From Pseudomonas sp. MAG733B (GTDB lineage Bacteria > Pseudomonadota > Gammaproteobacteria > Pseudomonadales > Pseudomonadaceae), in the NCBI RefSeq assembly GCF_036884845.1, contig NZ_CP145732.1, positions 4,898,001 through 4,962,000 of the forward strand: DNA of 64,000 nt, given 5' to 3'. A program made the position numbers and the translations under genes. Shown here piece after piece: positions 49,498 through 60,812 of the stretch (position 1 is the first letter of the stretch; each line of letters starts with the position of its first letter). Under the pieces are notes generated by a model. It searched no databases. It was given only the letters and a program-made list of their open reading frames with translations, and had not been told where the DNA came from.

Positions 49498-50643
49498 ATG
49501 CGTGATCCAGCCCCTTCTGACACACAAAAGAAGCGCGTCATTGTCGGCATGTCCGGCGGCGTGGACTCTTCCGTTTCCGCCCTCCTGCTGATCGAGCAGG
49601 GTTATGAGGTGGAAGGCCTGTTCATGAAGAACTGGGAAGAAGACGATGGAACGGAATACTGCACCGCCATGGACGACCTGGCGGACGCCCAGGCCGTGTG
49701 CGACAAGATTGGCATCAAGCTGCACACCGCCAACTTCGCCGCCGAGTACTGGGACAACGTGTTCGAGCATTTCCTCGCCGAATACAAGGCCGGACGCACG
49801 CCGAACCCGGACATCCTGTGCAACCGCGAGATCAAGTTCAAGGCGTTCCTCGACTACGCCATGATGCTCGGCGCCGACCTGATCGCCACCGGTCACTACG
49901 TGCGTCGCCGCGACATCGACGGCCGCACCGAACTGCTCAAAGGCCTGGACCCGAACAAGGACCAGAGCTACTTCCTGCACGCCGTCGGCGGCGAACAGAT
50001 CGCCAAGACCCTGTTCCCGGTCGGCGAGCTGGAAAAACCGCAAGTGCGCGCGATTGCCGAGAAATACGAGCTGGCGACCGCGAAGAAAAAGGATTCCACC
50101 GGGATCTGCTTCATCGGCGAGCGCCGCTTCAGCGACTTCCTCAAGCAGTACCTGCCGGCGCAACCCGGCGAGATCAAGACCACCGAAGGCGAGGTCATCG
50201 GCCGTCACCACGGCTTGATGTATCACACCATCGGCCAGCGTCAGGGCCTCGGCATCGGCGGCCTGAAAGACGCCAGCGACGAGCCGTGGTACGTGCTGAT
50301 CAAGGATCTGGAGCACAACGAACTGATCGTCGGCCAGGGCAACGACCATCCGTGGCTGTTCTCCCGCGCCCTGCTCGCTTCGGACATCTATTGGGTCAAC
50401 CCGATCGACCTGACTGAGCCGCGCAAGCTGACCGCCAAGGTCCGTTATCGCCAGAGCGACCAGCCTTGCACGCTGGAGAAGACCGCCACCGGCTACCGCG
50501 CAACCTTCGATGACCCGCAACGCGCGGTCACTCCAGGTCAGTCCGTGGTGTTCTACGACGGCGAAATCTGCCTCGGCGGCGGCGTCATTGAAGTTGCAGA
50601 GCCGTGGACCAGCAAAGGCGCTCTTCAAGGCGAGCAGCAATGA
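49498..50643 (+). CDS. mnmA: tRNA-specific 2-thiouridylase MnmA
   Basis: A 381-residue enzyme that converts wobble uridine 34 to 2-thiouridine in Lys, Glu and Gln tRNAs. The ATP-binding [13 protein letters not shown] and the catalytic cysteines in [15 protein letters not shown] and [12 protein letters not shown] are present. It receives sulfur from TusE, encoded at 27991. Its stop overlaps the hflD start (ATGA). Confidence 0.96.
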   Translation: MRDPAPSDTQKKRVIVGMSGGVDSSVSALLLIEQGYEVEGLFMKNWEEDDGTEYCTAMDDLADAQAVCDKIGIKLHTANFAAEYWDNVFEHFLAEYKAGRTPNPDILCNREIKFKAFLDYAMMLGADLIATGHYVRRRDIDGRTELLKGLDPNKDQSYFLHAVGGEQIAKTLFPVGELEKPQVRAIAEKYELATAKKKDSTGICFIGERRFSDFLKQYLPAQPGEIKTTEGEVIGRHHGLMYHTIGQRQGLGIGGLKDASDEPWYVLIKDLEHNELIVGQGNDHPWLFSRALLASDIYWVNPIDLTEPRKLTAKVRYRQSDQPCTLEKTATGYRATFDDPQRAVTPGQSVVFYDGEICLGGGVIEVAEPWTSKGALQGEQQ

Positions 50644-51263
50644 CCCCCACTCAGGAGCAACTGACCGCGCTGGGCGGCGTATTCCTCGCCGCCGTGCTGG
50701 TGGACAAGATTGCCAAGACCGGCCAGACCAACGAAGCCGGCCTGACCTGCATGCTCGGCAGCCTGCTGATCCGCGACCCCAAGGACACTCTGGAAGTCTA
50801 CGGCGGCGACGACATCAATCTGCGCGAAGGCTATCGCGCCTTGGTCGGCGCCCTCGAACGCGACCCGAGTGCCCTGCAGCGCGAACCGCTGCGTTATGCG
50901 CTGGCCATGCTCGGTCTTGAGCGTCAGCTGGCCAAGCGTAGCGACATGCTGGACGTGATCGGCAAGCGCCTGCCACAGATTCAGTCCCAGGTTGAACACT
51001 TCGGCCCGGCCCACGAAAACGTGATCGCCGCCTGCGGCGCGCTGTATCAGGACACCTTGAGTACCCTGCGCCAACGCATCCAGGTGCATGGCGACATGCG
51101 CAACCTGCAACAGCCGAGCAACGCCTCGAAAATCCGCGCCCTGCTGCTGGCCGGCATCCGTTCGGCACGCCTGTGGCGGCAGTTGGGCGGTCATCGCTGG
51201 CAGTTGGTGGTCAGCCGCCGCAAATTGCTGAAAGAGCTTTACCCGTTGATGCGTAACGAATAA
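50640..51263 (+). CDS. hflD: High-frequency lysogenisation protein HflD homolog
   Basis: A 207-residue protein, mostly helical ([20 protein letters not shown] near its start). E. coli HflD binds the lambda CII regulator; its normal role is poorly known. It is translationally coupled to mnmA and followed by an intrinsic terminator at 51303. Confidence 0.9.
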   Translation: MTPTQEQLTALGGVFLAAVLVDKIAKTGQTNEAGLTCMLGSLLIRDPKDTLEVYGGDDINLREGYRALVGALERDPSALQREPLRYALAMLGLERQLAKRSDMLDVIGKRLPQIQSQVEHFGPAHENVIAACGALYQDTLSTLRQRIQVHGDMRNLQQPSNASKIRALLLAGIRSARLWRQLGGHRWQLVVSRRKLLKELYPLMRNE

Positions 51264-51300
51264 CGCGCATCGACAGCACCGAACCTAGCAATACGCGTAA

Positions 51301-52758
<1,458 letters not shown>

Positions 52759-52779
52759 TCGACCGCTTGACCCTTTTAA

Positions 52780-52806
52780 GACGCCCGGCAGCGCCGGGCG
52801 TTTTTA
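52780..52806 (+). terminator. Intrinsic terminator of purB
   Basis: GACGCCCGGCAGCGCCGGGC followed by GTTTTTAT: a 7-base stem with an AGC-type loop and a T-tract, about 20 bases after the stop. Confidence 0.92.
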
Positions 52807-52844
52807 TTCCCGTATGAAAAGTGCTTTTTTTCAATAGGTTACAC

Positions 52845-54014
52845 ATGAATCCTGACATCCCTCTTCAACTTCTGGGCGGCATCACGGCACGGGAATTCCT
52901 GCGCGACTACTGGCAGAAAAAACCGCTGCTGATCCGTCAGGCGATTCCTGATTTCGAAAGCCCGATCGACGCCGACGAACTGGCCGGCCTGGCGCTGGAA
53001 GAAGAAGTCGAATCGCGCCTGATCATCGAGAACGGCGAGCGTCCTTGGGAATTGCGTCGCGGCCCGTTTGCCGAAGACGAATTCAGCAAGCTGCCTGAGC
53101 GTGACTGGACCTTGCTGGTTCAAGCCGTTGACCAGTTCGTACCGGAAGTCAGCGAACTGCTGGAGCACTTCCGCTTCCTGCCGAGCTGGCGTATCGACGA
53201 CGTGATGATCAGCTTTGCCGCCCCCGGTGGCAGCGTCGGTCCGCACTTCGACAACTACGACGTATTCCTGCTGCAAGGCCACGGCAAGCGCAACTGGAAA
53301 ATCGGCCAGATGTGCGATTCCGAAAGCCCGCTGCTGCAACACGCCGACCTGCGCATTCTCGCCGACTTCGAAGCGACCGATGAATGGGTTCTGGAACCGG
53401 GCGACATGCTGTACCTGCCGCCGCGCCTGGCCCACTGCGGCGTGGCCGTCGATGACTGCCTGACTTACTCGGTCGGCTTCCGCGCACCGAGCGCCGCTGA
53501 AGTACTGACCCACTTCACCGACTTCCTCAGCCAGTTCCTACCGGACGAAGAGCGCTACACCGACGCCGACGCCCTGCCTGCGGCCGATCCGCACCAGATT
53601 CAGCACGACGCCCTGGATCGCCTGAAAAACCTGCTCGCCGAACACATGAGCGACGAGCGCCTGCTGCTGACCTGGTTCGGCCAGTTCATGACCGAGCCGC
53701 GCTACCCGGAACTGGTAGTGGGCCCGGAAGACCTCGCAGAAGACGACGTCCTCAGCGCACTGGAGCAAGGCGCGGTGCTGATCCGCAACCCGAGCGCGCG
53801 CCTGGCCTGGTCCGAAGTCGACGACGATCTGCTGCTGTTCGCCAGCGGCCAGAGCCGTTATCTGCCGGGCAAACTGCGCGAGCTGCTGAAGATGATCTGC
53901 GCCGCCGATGCGCTGCACGTCGACAACCTCGGCGAATGGCTGAGCGACGAAGACGGCCGCGGCCTGCTGTGCGAACTGATCAAGCAAGGTAGCCTGGGGT
54001 TCGCCGATGAATAA
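52845..54014 (+). CDS. roxA: JmjC-type ribosomal oxygenase (YcfD/RoxA-like)
   Basis: A 389-residue Fe(II)/2-oxoglutarate cupin oxygenase. The metal ligands appear as HFD in SVGPHFDNYDVFLLQGHGKR and the distal histidine in PPRLAHCGVAV. E. coli YcfD hydroxylates an arginine of ribosomal protein L16. A C-terminal winged-helix-like region completes the family length. The ATG at 52845 (MNPDIPLQLLGG) is chosen over an upstream in-frame start inside the terminator. It overlaps the next gene by eight bases. Confidence 0.92.
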   Translation: MNPDIPLQLLGGITAREFLRDYWQKKPLLIRQAIPDFESPIDADELAGLALEEEVESRLIIENGERPWELRRGPFAEDEFSKLPERDWTLLVQAVDQFVPEVSELLEHFRFLPSWRIDDVMISFAAPGGSVGPHFDNYDVFLLQGHGKRNWKIGQMCDSESPLLQHADLRILADFEATDEWVLEPGDMLYLPPRLAHCGVAVDDCLTYSVGFRAPSAAEVLTHFTDFLSQFLPDEERYTDADALPAADPHQIQHDALDRLKNLLAEHMSDERLLLTWFGQFMTEPRYPELVVGPEDLAEDDVLSALEQGAVLIRNPSARLAWSEVDDDLLLFASGQSRYLPGKLRELLKMICAADALHVDNLGEWLSDEDGRGLLCELIKQGSLGFADE

Positions 54015-54432
54015 GATTCACGTACGTGTCGCAGACTGGCAAAAGGACAACGCCGAGATCCGGCGCATTCGTGAGACGGTGTTCGTTGCCGAGCAATGCG
54101 TTCCACCTGAACTGGAATGGGACGCCGATGATGCATCGGCCGTGCACTTCCTCGCGCTCGAAGGCGACTTTCCGATTGGCACCGCACGTCTGCTGCCCGA
54201 CGGCCACGTTGGCCGGGTGTCGGTTCTCAAGGACTGGCGCGGCCTTAAGGTCGGCGATGCATTGATGCAAGCAGTGATCGGTGAAGCCGAAGAGCGCGGG
54301 CTGAAGCAACAAATGCTCAGCGCTCAGGTTCAGGCCACGGCGTTCTATGAGCGCCTGGGCTTCAGCATGGTCAGTGAGGAGTTCCTGGAAGCCGGGATTC
54401 CGCATGTGGACATGGTTCGCCATTCGGCCTGA
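54007..54432 (+). CDS. GNAT-family N-acetyltransferase (ElaA/YjcF-like)
   Basis: A 141-residue acetyltransferase with the acetyl-CoA-binding segment VLKDWRGLKVGDALMQAVIG and the C-terminal FYERLGFSMVSEEFLEAGIP. It starts eight bases before the roxA stop, so translation is coupled and a link to ribosomal or tRNA modification is possible but unproved. Confidence 0.9.
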   Translation: MNKIHVRVADWQKDNAEIRRIRETVFVAEQCVPPELEWDADDASAVHFLALEGDFPIGTARLLPDGHVGRVSVLKDWRGLKVGDALMQAVIGEAEERGLKQQMLSAQVQATAFYERLGFSMVSEEFLEAGIPHVDMVRHSA

Positions 54433-54437
54433 TACCT

Positions 54438-54531
54438 TGTGGCGAGGGAGCTTGCTCCCGTTGGGTCGCGAAGCGGCCCTAAATTATTGGGACTGCTGCG
54501 CAGCCCAACGGTAGCAAGCTCCCTTGCCACA
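54438..54531. repeat. REP/REPIN-like inverted repeat, GTGGCGAGGGAGC type
   Basis: Arms TGTGGCGAGGGAGCTTGCTC and a slightly diverged complement with about 45 bases between. It lies right after the acetyltransferase stop codon. Confidence 0.88.
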
Positions 54532-54669
54532 AAAGCTGCATGCAAACACCACAAAACGCCCTGACATCTCACGATGCCGGGGCGTTTTGCTGTCTACCAT
54601 TCAACTTGCCCCTCCCCGGGCCGACAAACTGGCAATATCAACACTTTGAAGTTGGCGGAGATAACGGAT

Positions 54670-55431
54670 ATGTCCCTACGCACCCTGCTTGCCACACTGT
54701 TGGTGAGCTGCAGTTTTTCGGTCATGGCAGCCACTGAAATCGTGCCTTTGAATTACCACACCAGTGCCGACATGCTGCCCGTGGCGCAGGATTTCATCGG
54801 TAAGGAAGGCACCGTCAGCGCCTATGGCAATCAGCTCATCGTCAACGCTGATCAACGCAAAATCGACGAACTTAAGGCCTTGATTGGCCAACTCGATACT
54901 GCGCCAAAACGCCTGCTGATCACCGTCGATACCAACGAAAACAACTTCCAGGGCGATCAGGGTTACTCGGTGAACGGTGCAAAGCCCAGCCAGACCCGCA
55001 TCATCAATCGCAGTACCGATAGCCGCGACGGCGGCATTCAGCAAGTCCAAGCTACCGATGGCATGCCGGCACTGATCCAGGTTGGCCAAAGCGTGCCGCT
55101 GACCAGCACCCAGACCGACTCCTACGGCGACCTGCGCAGCCAGACCGAATATCGCAACGTCACCCAGGGTTTCTACGTCACGGCCAACGTCACCGGCGAG
55201 ATCGTTCATCTGTCGATCAGTACAAACCGTGACCGCTTGAGCCAGGAACGTCCCGATGTAGTGAACGTGCAAAGTACCGACACAACCGTCACCGGTCGCC
55301 TCGGCGAATGGATCCTGCTGGCCGGCACCAACGGCCAGACACAAGCTGATAAACAGGGCGTGACCCACAGCTACTCGACTCAAAGCCGCAACGACATGAC
55401 CCTGCGGGTGAAGGTCGACACTTTGGACTAA
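54670..55431 (+). CDS. Periplasmic secretin N-terminal-domain-like protein
   Basis: A 253-residue exported protein with signal peptide (MSLRTLLATLLVSCSFSVMA) and then an N0/short-secretin-like region: EIVPLNYHTSADMLPVAQDF, followed by KIDELKALIGQLD, which resembles the N1/NolW repeat of type II/III secretins. There is no secretin pore domain; the C-terminal part (TTVTGRLGEWILLAGT) resembles the start of secretin beta domains. It stands alone, with no secretion genes nearby. The ATG at 54670 has GGAG upstream. Confidence 0.75.
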   Translation: MSLRTLLATLLVSCSFSVMAATEIVPLNYHTSADMLPVAQDFIGKEGTVSAYGNQLIVNADQRKIDELKALIGQLDTAPKRLLITVDTNENNFQGDQGYSVNGAKPSQTRIINRSTDSRDGGIQQVQATDGMPALIQVGQSVPLTSTQTDSYGDLRSQTEYRNVTQGFYVTANVTGEIVHLSISTNRDRLSQERPDVVNVQSTDTTVTGRLGEWILLAGTNGQTQADKQGVTHSYSTQSRNDMTLRVKVDTLD

Positions 55432-55471
55432 GGCACCGAAAACTGACTGAAGAGTCGTATTAGACCAAAGA

Positions 55472-55497
55472 TGTAGTGCTTGAAAAAAAGCACTACA
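55472..55497. promoter_or_regulatory. TGTAGT...ACTACA palindrome upstream of aceA, candidate RccR operator
   Basis: TGTAGTGCTT-N6-AAGCACTACA is a perfect 10-base-armed palindrome whose outer half-sites match those I recall for the carbon regulator RccR. RccR controls aceA and glcB in fluorescent Pseudomonas. It abuts a sigma70-like promoter at 55504. It could alternatively be a hairpin ending the previous gene, although no T-tract follows on the plus strand. Confidence 0.55.
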
Positions 55498-55503
55498 AAA
55501 CGT

Positions 55504-55532
55504 TTGACGAGCCAAAAAAGCGAAGGCATGAT
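55504..55532 (+). promoter_or_regulatory. Sigma70-like promoter candidate for aceA
   Basis: TTGACG (55504-55509), a 17-base spacer and CATGAT (55527-55532) match the -35/-10 consensus at nine of twelve positions. It lies directly after the TGTAGT/ACTACA palindrome. If real, aceA has a leader of about 370 bases. Confidence 0.5.
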
Positions 55533-55539
55533 GGCCTCG

Positions 55540-55907
55540 CTCCCGCTAATCAGGGGCCCTGGCAAGGGCCTTCGAGGCGATGTTCGCACCTACCCCGCGA
55601 ACCGCTTCGTGTCTGTACCGCCCACAAGGTGTGTTTGACGAGGTTGCCGACTGGAACGAAGTTGTCCCGAGGGACGGAAGCGTATTTAGGTAAACCCGGC
55701 ATCACACTGAAGTTCGTATAAAGGCCCACGACGCCCGAATGCGCCCGCCAGTTCGCCCTTACCTGCTCACTTCCCCTCGAGCCCATCGTTCATCCCGTCG
55801 CCATCCCCGCCGAATCCGACTTGACCGCCTAAGCTTCTGGTCAGCGAGCGCAGGAATTTTCCACCGCAGAACAACTTTTCATAAAGACGCGACGAGGTTT
55901 ATCTCCC
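55540..55907 (+). other. Long non-coding leader region before aceA
   Basis: No gene, riboswitch or known small RNA is recognisable. The region has no long open frame with a ribosome site. A second possible -10 (TATAAA) lies near 55716. GAGG precedes the aceA ATG by ten bases. Confidence 0.4.
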
Positions 55908-57233
55908 ATGGCACTGACACGCGAACAGCAAATTGCAGCCCTCGAAAAAGACTGGGCTGAAAACCCGCGCTGGAAAGGCGTGACACGCACTTACTCCGCT
56001 GCTGACGTCGTCCGCCTGCGTGGCTCGGTTCAACCTGAGCACACCTTTGCAAAAATGGGCGCCGAGAAGCTGTGGAACCTGGTTACCCAGGGTGCCAAGC
56101 CAGCCTTCCGTCCTGAGAAAGATTTCGTCAACTGCATGGGCGCCCTGACCGGCGGCCAGGCTGTGCAACAAGTCAAAGCCGGTATCCAGGCGATCTACCT
56201 GTCGGGCTGGCAAGTGGCTGCGGACAACAACTCCGCCGAATCGATGTACCCGGACCAGTCGCTGTACCCGGTGGACTCGGTTCCAACCGTGGTCAAGCGC
56301 ATCAACAACTCGTTCCGTCGTGCCGACCAGATCCAGTGGAAAGCCGGCAAGAACCCGGGTGACGACGGCTACATCGACTACTTCGCGCCAATCGTTGCGG
56401 ACGCTGAAGCCGGTTTCGGTGGCGTACTGAACGCTTACGAGCTGATGAAGAGCATGATCGAAGCAGGCGCCGCCGGCGTTCACTTCGAAGACCAACTGGC
56501 TTCCGTGAAAAAATGCGGCCACATGGGCGGCAAGGTACTGGTTCCAACCCAGGAAGCCGTACAGAAGCTGACCGCTGCTCGCCTGGCTGCTGACGTTGCC
56601 GGTACTCCGACCATCATCCTGGCCCGTACCGACGCCAACGCCGCTGACCTGCTGACTTCCGACTGCGACCCGTACGACCAGCCTTTCGTGACTGGCGAAC
56701 GTACCCAGGAAGGTTTCTACAAGGTTCGCGCCGGTCTCGACCAGGCCATCGCTCGCGGCCTGGCTTACGCTCCATACGCCGACCTGATCTGGTGCGAAAC
56801 CGCCAAGCCTGACCTGGACGAAGCTCGTCGCTTCGCTGAAGCGATCAAGAAGGAATACCCGGACCAACTGCTGTCGTACAACTGCTCGCCTTCCTTCAAC
56901 TGGAAGAAAAACCTGGACGACGCGACCATCGCCAAGTTCCAGCGCGAACTGTCCGCCATGGGCTACAAGCACCAGTTCATCACCCTGGCCGGCATTCACA
57001 ACATGTGGCACAGCATGTTCAACCTGGCGCACGACTACGCCCGCAACGACATGACTGCCTACGTGAAGCTGCAAGAGCAGGAATTCGCTGACGCTTCGAA
57101 AGGCTACACCTTCGTGGCTCACCAGCAGGAAGTGGGCACCGGCTACTTCGACGACATGACCACCGTGATCCAGGGTGGCTCGTCTTCGGTTACCGCGCTG
57201 ACCGGTTCGACTGAAGAAGAACAGTTCCACTGA
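55908..57233 (+). CDS. aceA: Isocitrate lyase
   Basis: A 441-residue enzyme of the glyoxylate shunt that splits isocitrate to glyoxylate and succinate. The catalytic signature [10 protein letters not shown] is present, as is [20 protein letters not shown] and the substrate region [14 protein letters not shown]. The length matches the approximately 440-residue type. It is monocistronic, with its own candidate promoter and operator upstream and a terminator after it. It competes with the two isocitrate dehydrogenases encoded at 44820 and 46570. Confidence 0.97.
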   Translation: MALTREQQIAALEKDWAENPRWKGVTRTYSAADVVRLRGSVQPEHTFAKMGAEKLWNLVTQGAKPAFRPEKDFVNCMGALTGGQAVQQVKAGIQAIYLSGWQVAADNNSAESMYPDQSLYPVDSVPTVVKRINNSFRRADQIQWKAGKNPGDDGYIDYFAPIVADAEAGFGGVLNAYELMKSMIEAGAAGVHFEDQLASVKKCGHMGGKVLVPTQEAVQKLTAARLAADVAGTPTIILARTDANAADLLTSDCDPYDQPFVTGERTQEGFYKVRAGLDQAIARGLAYAPYADLIWCETAKPDLDEARRFAEAIKKEYPDQLLSYNCSPSFNWKKNLDDATIAKFQRELSAMGYKHQFITLAGIHNMWHSMFNLAHDYARNDMTAYVKLQEQEFADASKGYTFVAHQQEVGTGYFDDMTTVIQGGSSSVTALTGSTEEEQFH

Positions 57234-57295
57234 TCTGCTTCGCCTGAGTAAACGGCCGTTGCGGACCGATTAAAAACCGCAACGACGCACATCTG

Positions 57296-57324
57296 ACGCC
57301 CCGACTGGTTCGGGGCGTTTTTTT
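57296..57324 (+). terminator. Intrinsic terminator of aceA
   Basis: ACGCCCCGACTGGTTCGGGG followed by CGTTTTTTT: an 8-base GC stem and a long T-tract, about 60 bases after the stop codon. Confidence 0.93.
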
Positions 57325-57351
57325 GGGTGCCACTTAGCCCTGACACGATCC

Positions 57352-57441
57352 TGTAGGAGCAAGGCTTGCCCGCGATGGGTGCGCCGCGGTGAATCAGGGG
57401 AACCGTGTCATCGTTCATCGCGGGCAAGCCTTGCTCCTACA
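57352..57441. repeat. Inverted repeat, TGTAGGAGCAAGGCTTGCCCGCGATG type
   Basis: Arms of about 26 bases (TGTAGGAGCAAGGCTTGCCC and complement) with about 38 bases between. It is another REP variant, with GGCTTGCC in place of GGCTTGCTC. Confidence 0.88.
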
Positions 57442-57586
57442 AAAGCACAGAATTTGATTGATCCAGCTCGCCATCGCCACCCGAAAAATCCGCTAAAACC
57501 CAGCCCGCCGCTACTTGCAGTAACGCCCATATAAGACAACTTCCCAACTTCCCACAGGGCAAACAGTTTAAATCCCACGCCAAACA

Positions 57587-57618
57587 ATATTGATTATCAT
57601 TTAGCTACAACTATGTTC
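57587..57618 (+). promoter_or_regulatory. Possible nuo promoter with Fur/ANR-like box
   Basis: ATATTGATTATCATTTA matches the Fur-box consensus at 13 of 17 positions and contains one half of an FNR/ANR site (TTGAT-N4). The overlapping TTGATT-N16-TATGTT could be a -35/-10 pair. It lies about 240 bases before nuoA. The assignment is weak, and only one of these readings may be right. Confidence 0.3.
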
Positions 57619-57708
57619 GTTACATTCCCTACAAAACATAATTGACGAAATGCCGGCTAATGCCCACGGGCCAAGGGTTACAGGGCTTTGAGGGTACGTA
57701 ATGTCCTT

Positions 57709-57737
57709 ATTCCTATAAATAATTTCGCTATAGGAAT
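57709..57737 (+). promoter_or_regulatory. Inverted repeat in the nuo leader
   Basis: ATTCCTATA and TATAGGAAT are perfect 9-base arms around an 11-base spacer (AATAATTTCGC). It lies about 120 bases before the nuoA ATG. It could be a protein operator or an RNA hairpin; no T-tract follows. The rest of 57442-57853 shows no gene. Confidence 0.5.
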
Positions 57738-57853
57738 TTTACTTGCCGGGTGTTTAGCCATAAAATCAGCGGGATTGATTGCTGCGACATATCGTCACTG
57801 CTTTGTTCTTTTTCAAGCTCAGAGACCTTTGCTCTCTGTTAAGGATTACCAGC

Positions 57854-58267
57854 ATGCCCGAAGCGACAGGACTCATGGCCCACAACTGGGGCTTTGCCAT
57901 TTTCCTTCTAGGCGTCATCGGCCTCTGTGCCTTTATGCTGGGCGTCTCCAGCCTCCTCGGGTCAAAAGCCTGGGGCCGCAGCAAAAACGAACCGTTCGAG
58001 TCCGGCATGCTACCTACAGGTGGCGCCCGCTTGCGGCTCTCAGCCAAATTCTATCTGGTCGCGATGTTGTTCGTGATCTTCGATATCGAAGCCCTCTTTC
58101 TCTTTGCATGGTCTGTGTCCGTCCGCGAAAGCGGCTGGACCGGATTCGTCGAAGCTCTCGTTTTCATAGCAATTCTGTTGGCAGGTCTTGTCTACCTATT
58201 CCGAGTGGGCGCCCTTGACTGGGCTCCGGAAGCTCGGCGCAAGCGGCAAGCGAAGCTGAAACAATGA
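57854..58267 (+). CDS. nuoA: NADH-quinone oxidoreductase subunit A
   Basis: A 137-residue membrane subunit of complex I with three hydrophobic helices and the conserved [20 protein letters not shown] and FDIEALFLF segments. ATG at 57854 ([14 protein letters not shown]) follows AAGGA-like sequence. It leads the nuo operon, ten bases before nuoB. Confidence 0.95.
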   Translation: MPEATGLMAHNWGFAIFLLGVIGLCAFMLGVSSLLGSKAWGRSKNEPFESGMLPTGGARLRLSAKFYLVAMLFVIFDIEALFLFAWSVSVRESGWTGFVEALVFIAILLAGLVYLFRVGALDWAPEARRKRQAKLKQ

Positions 58268-58277
58268 GGCTTTGGCA

Positions 58278-58952
58278 ATGCAATACAATCTCACCAGGAT
58301 CGACCCCGATGCTCCTAACGAGCAGTATCCGATTGGCCAACGGGAAACCGTTTCCGATCCGTTAGAAGATCAAGTCCACAAAAACATTTTCATGGGCAAG
58401 CTCGAAGACGTGCTTAACGGCACGATCAACTGGGGGCGCAAGAACTCCCTGTGGCCGTATAACTTCGGTCTTTCGTGCTGCTATGTGGAAATGACCACCG
58501 CCTTCACGGCGCCCCACGACATCGCGCGCTTTGGCGCCGAGGTTATCCGGGCATCGCCGCGTCAGGCGGATTTCATGGTTATCGCCGGTACCTGCTTCAT
58601 CAAGATGGCGCCGATCATTCAGCGTCTCTACGAGCAAATGCTCGAACCTAAATGGGTCATTTCCATGGGTTCGTGCGCCAACTCCGGTGGCATGTACGAC
58701 ATCTACTCTGTCGTTCAAGGGGTGGACAAGTTCCTGCCCGTGGACGTCTACGTGCCTGGCTGCCCGCCCCGTCCAGAAGCTTTTCTGCAAGGCTTGATGC
58801 TGTTGCAGGAGTCGATTGGCCAGGAGCGTCGCCCGCTTTCCTGGGTCGTTGGCGATCAAGGCGTGTATCGCGCCGAGATGCCTTCCGAAAAGGAAAAGCG
58901 CCGCGAACAGCGAATCGCAGTCACCAACCTGCGCAGCCCCGACGAAGTCTGA
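58278..58952 (+). CDS. nuoB: NADH-quinone oxidoreductase subunit B
   Basis: A 224-residue peripheral subunit carrying the N2 iron-sulfur cluster that reduces quinone. The cluster cysteines are in [28 protein letters not shown] and VPGCPPRPE. The ATG at 58278 ([13 protein letters not shown]) is preferred to an in-frame TTG six bases earlier because GAGG is better spaced from it. Confidence 0.96.
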   Translation: MQYNLTRIDPDAPNEQYPIGQRETVSDPLEDQVHKNIFMGKLEDVLNGTINWGRKNSLWPYNFGLSCCYVEMTTAFTAPHDIARFGAEVIRASPRQADFMVIAGTCFIKMAPIIQRLYEQMLEPKWVISMGSCANSGGMYDIYSVVQGVDKFLPVDVYVPGCPPRPEAFLQGLMLLQESIGQERRPLSWVVGDQGVYRAEMPSEKEKRREQRIAVTNLRSPDEV

Positions 58953-59025
58953 TCCAGATCTGCTTCTTTAATAGAACGAGAAACTGGCTTCATTCTTTAC
59001 GTTGACCGAAAGCGATAAAATAACC

Positions 59026-60810
59026 ATGACTACAGGCAGTGCTCTGTACATCCCGCCTTACAAGGCAGACGACCAGGATGTGGTCGTCGAACTGAACAAC
59101 CGTTTTGGCCCCGAGGCGTTCACCGCCCAGGCTACCCGCACCGGCATGCCGGTGCTTTGGGTTGCCCGCGCCAAACTCGTCGAAGTCCTGACCTTCCTGC
59201 GCAACCTGCCCAAGCCGTACGTCATGCTTTATGACCTGCACGGCGTGGACGAGCGACTGCGCACCAAGCGTCAAGGGCTGCCGAACGGCGTCGACTTCTC
59301 CGTGTTCTATCACTTGATGTCGATCGAACGTAATAGTGACGTCATGATCAAAGTCGCCTTGTCCGAGAGCGACCTCAGCCTGCCGACCGTCACCAGCATC
59401 TGGCCGAACGCCAACTGGTACGAGCGTGAAGTCTGGGACATGTACGGCATCGACTTCAAAGGCCACCCGCACCTGACGCGCATCATGATGCCGCCGACGT
59501 GGGAAGGTCACCCGCTGCGCAAGGACTTCCCGGCGCGCGCCACCGAGTTCGACCCGTTCACCCTGAACCTGGCCAAGCAGCAGCTCGAAGAAGAGTCCGC
59601 GCGCTTCAAGCCGGAAGACTGGGGCATGAAGCGTTCCGGCCCGAACGAGGACTACATGTTCCTCAACCTCGGTCCTAACCACCCTTCGGCGCACGGTGCG
59701 TTCCGCATCATCCTGCAGCTGGACGGTGAAGAGATCGTCGACTGCGTTCCGGACGTCGGCTACCACCACCGTGGTGCCGAGAAGATGGCCGAGCGTCAGT
59801 CCTGGCACAGCTTCATCCCGTACACCGACCGTATCGACTACCTCGGCGGCGTGATGAACAACCTGCCGTACGTGCTCTCGGTCGAGAAGCTGGCCGGCAT
59901 CAAGGTGCCAGAGAAGGTCGACGTCATCCGCATCATGATGGCCGAGTTCTTCCGAATCACCAGCCACCTGCTGTTCCTGGGTACCTACATCCAGGACGTC
60001 GGCGCCATGACCCCGGTGTTCTTCACCTTCACCGACCGCCAGCGCGCGTACACGGTGATCGAAGCCATTACCGGTTTCCGTCTGCACCCGGCCTGGTACC
60101 GCATCGGTGGCGTCGCCCACGACCTGCCGCGCGGCTGGGAAAAGCTGGTTAAAGACTTCGTCGAGTGGATGCCAAAGCGTCTGGACGAATACCAGAAAGC
60201 CGCACTGGACAACAGCATCCTGCGTGGCCGGACCATCGGCGTCGCCGACTACAACACCAAGCAAGCCCTGGAATGGGGTGTCACCGGTGCTGGTCTGCGT
60301 TCGACCGGTTGCGATTTCGACCTGCGCAAGGCGCGCCCGTACTCGGGCTACGAGAACTTCGAATTCGAAGTGCCGCTGGCGGCCAATGGCGATGCCTACG
60401 ACCGCTGCATCGTGCGCGTCGAGGAGATGCGCCAGAGCATCAAGATCATCGAGCAGTGCATGCGCAACATGCCGGAAGGCCCGTACAAGGCGGATCACCC
60501 GCTGACCACGCCGCCGCCGAAAGAGCGCACGCTGCAGCACATCGAAACCTTGATCACGCACTTCCTGCAAGTTTCGTGGGGCCCGGTCATGCCGGCCAAC
60601 GAATCCTTCCAGATGATCGAAGCGACCAAGGGCATCAACAGTTATTACCTGACGAGCGATGGCGGCACCATGAGCTACCGCACCCGGATTCGTACCCCAA
60701 GCTTCCCGCACCTGCAGCAGATCCCTTCGGTGATCAAAGGCAGCATGGTCGCGGACTTGATTGCGTACCTGGGTAGTATCGATTTCGTTATGGCCGACGT
60801 GGACCGCTAA
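59026..60810 (+). CDS. nuoC: Fused NADH-quinone oxidoreductase subunit C/D
   Basis: A 594-residue fusion of NuoC (about residues 1-190) and NuoD (about 210-594), the form typical of Pseudomonas and enterics. [20 protein letters not shown] marks Nuo[18 protein letters not shown] and [14 protein letters not shown] mark NuoD, which lines the quinone site. The ATG at 59026 ([13 protein letters not shown]) is chosen over an in-frame TTG at 59002. It is three bases before nuoE. Confidence 0.96.
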   Translation: MTTGSALYIPPYKADDQDVVVELNNRFGPEAFTAQATRTGMPVLWVARAKLVEVLTFLRNLPKPYVMLYDLHGVDERLRTKRQGLPNGVDFSVFYHLMSIERNSDVMIKVALSESDLSLPTVTSIWPNANWYEREVWDMYGIDFKGHPHLTRIMMPPTWEGHPLRKDFPARATEFDPFTLNLAKQQLEEESARFKPEDWGMKRSGPNEDYMFLNLGPNHPSAHGAFRIILQLDGEEIVDCVPDVGYHHRGAEKMAERQSWHSFIPYTDRIDYLGGVMNNLPYVLSVEKLAGIKVPEKVDVIRIMMAEFFRITSHLLFLGTYIQDVGAMTPVFFTFTDRQRAYTVIEAITGFRLHPAWYRIGGVAHDLPRGWEKLVKDFVEWMPKRLDEYQKAALDNSILRGRTIGVADYNTKQALEWGVTGAGLRSTGCDFDLRKARPYSGYENFEFEVPLAANGDAYDRCIVRVEEMRQSIKIIEQCMRNMPEGPYKADHPLTTPPPKERTLQHIETLITHFLQVSWGPVMPANESFQMIEATKGINSYYLTSDGGTMSYRTRIRTPSFPHLQQIPSVIKGSMVADLIAYLGSIDFVMADVDR

Positions 60811-60812
60811 GC

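Noticed and set aside
55716..55721. TATAAA as the main aceA -10 element
   Set aside because: No adequate -35 at 16-18 bases upstream; the TTGACG/CATGAT pair at 55504 is better.
57701..57718. Possible five-codon leader peptide (ATG to TAA) after GAGGG
   Set aside because: Too short to support; it overlaps the inverted repeat and no attenuator pair is seen.
57688..58218. Lipoprotein-like open frame (ILLAGC near residue 20) in the nuo leader
   Set aside because: It has a TTG or GTG-type start, runs into nuoA in another frame and has no conserved content; the lipobox is probably chance.
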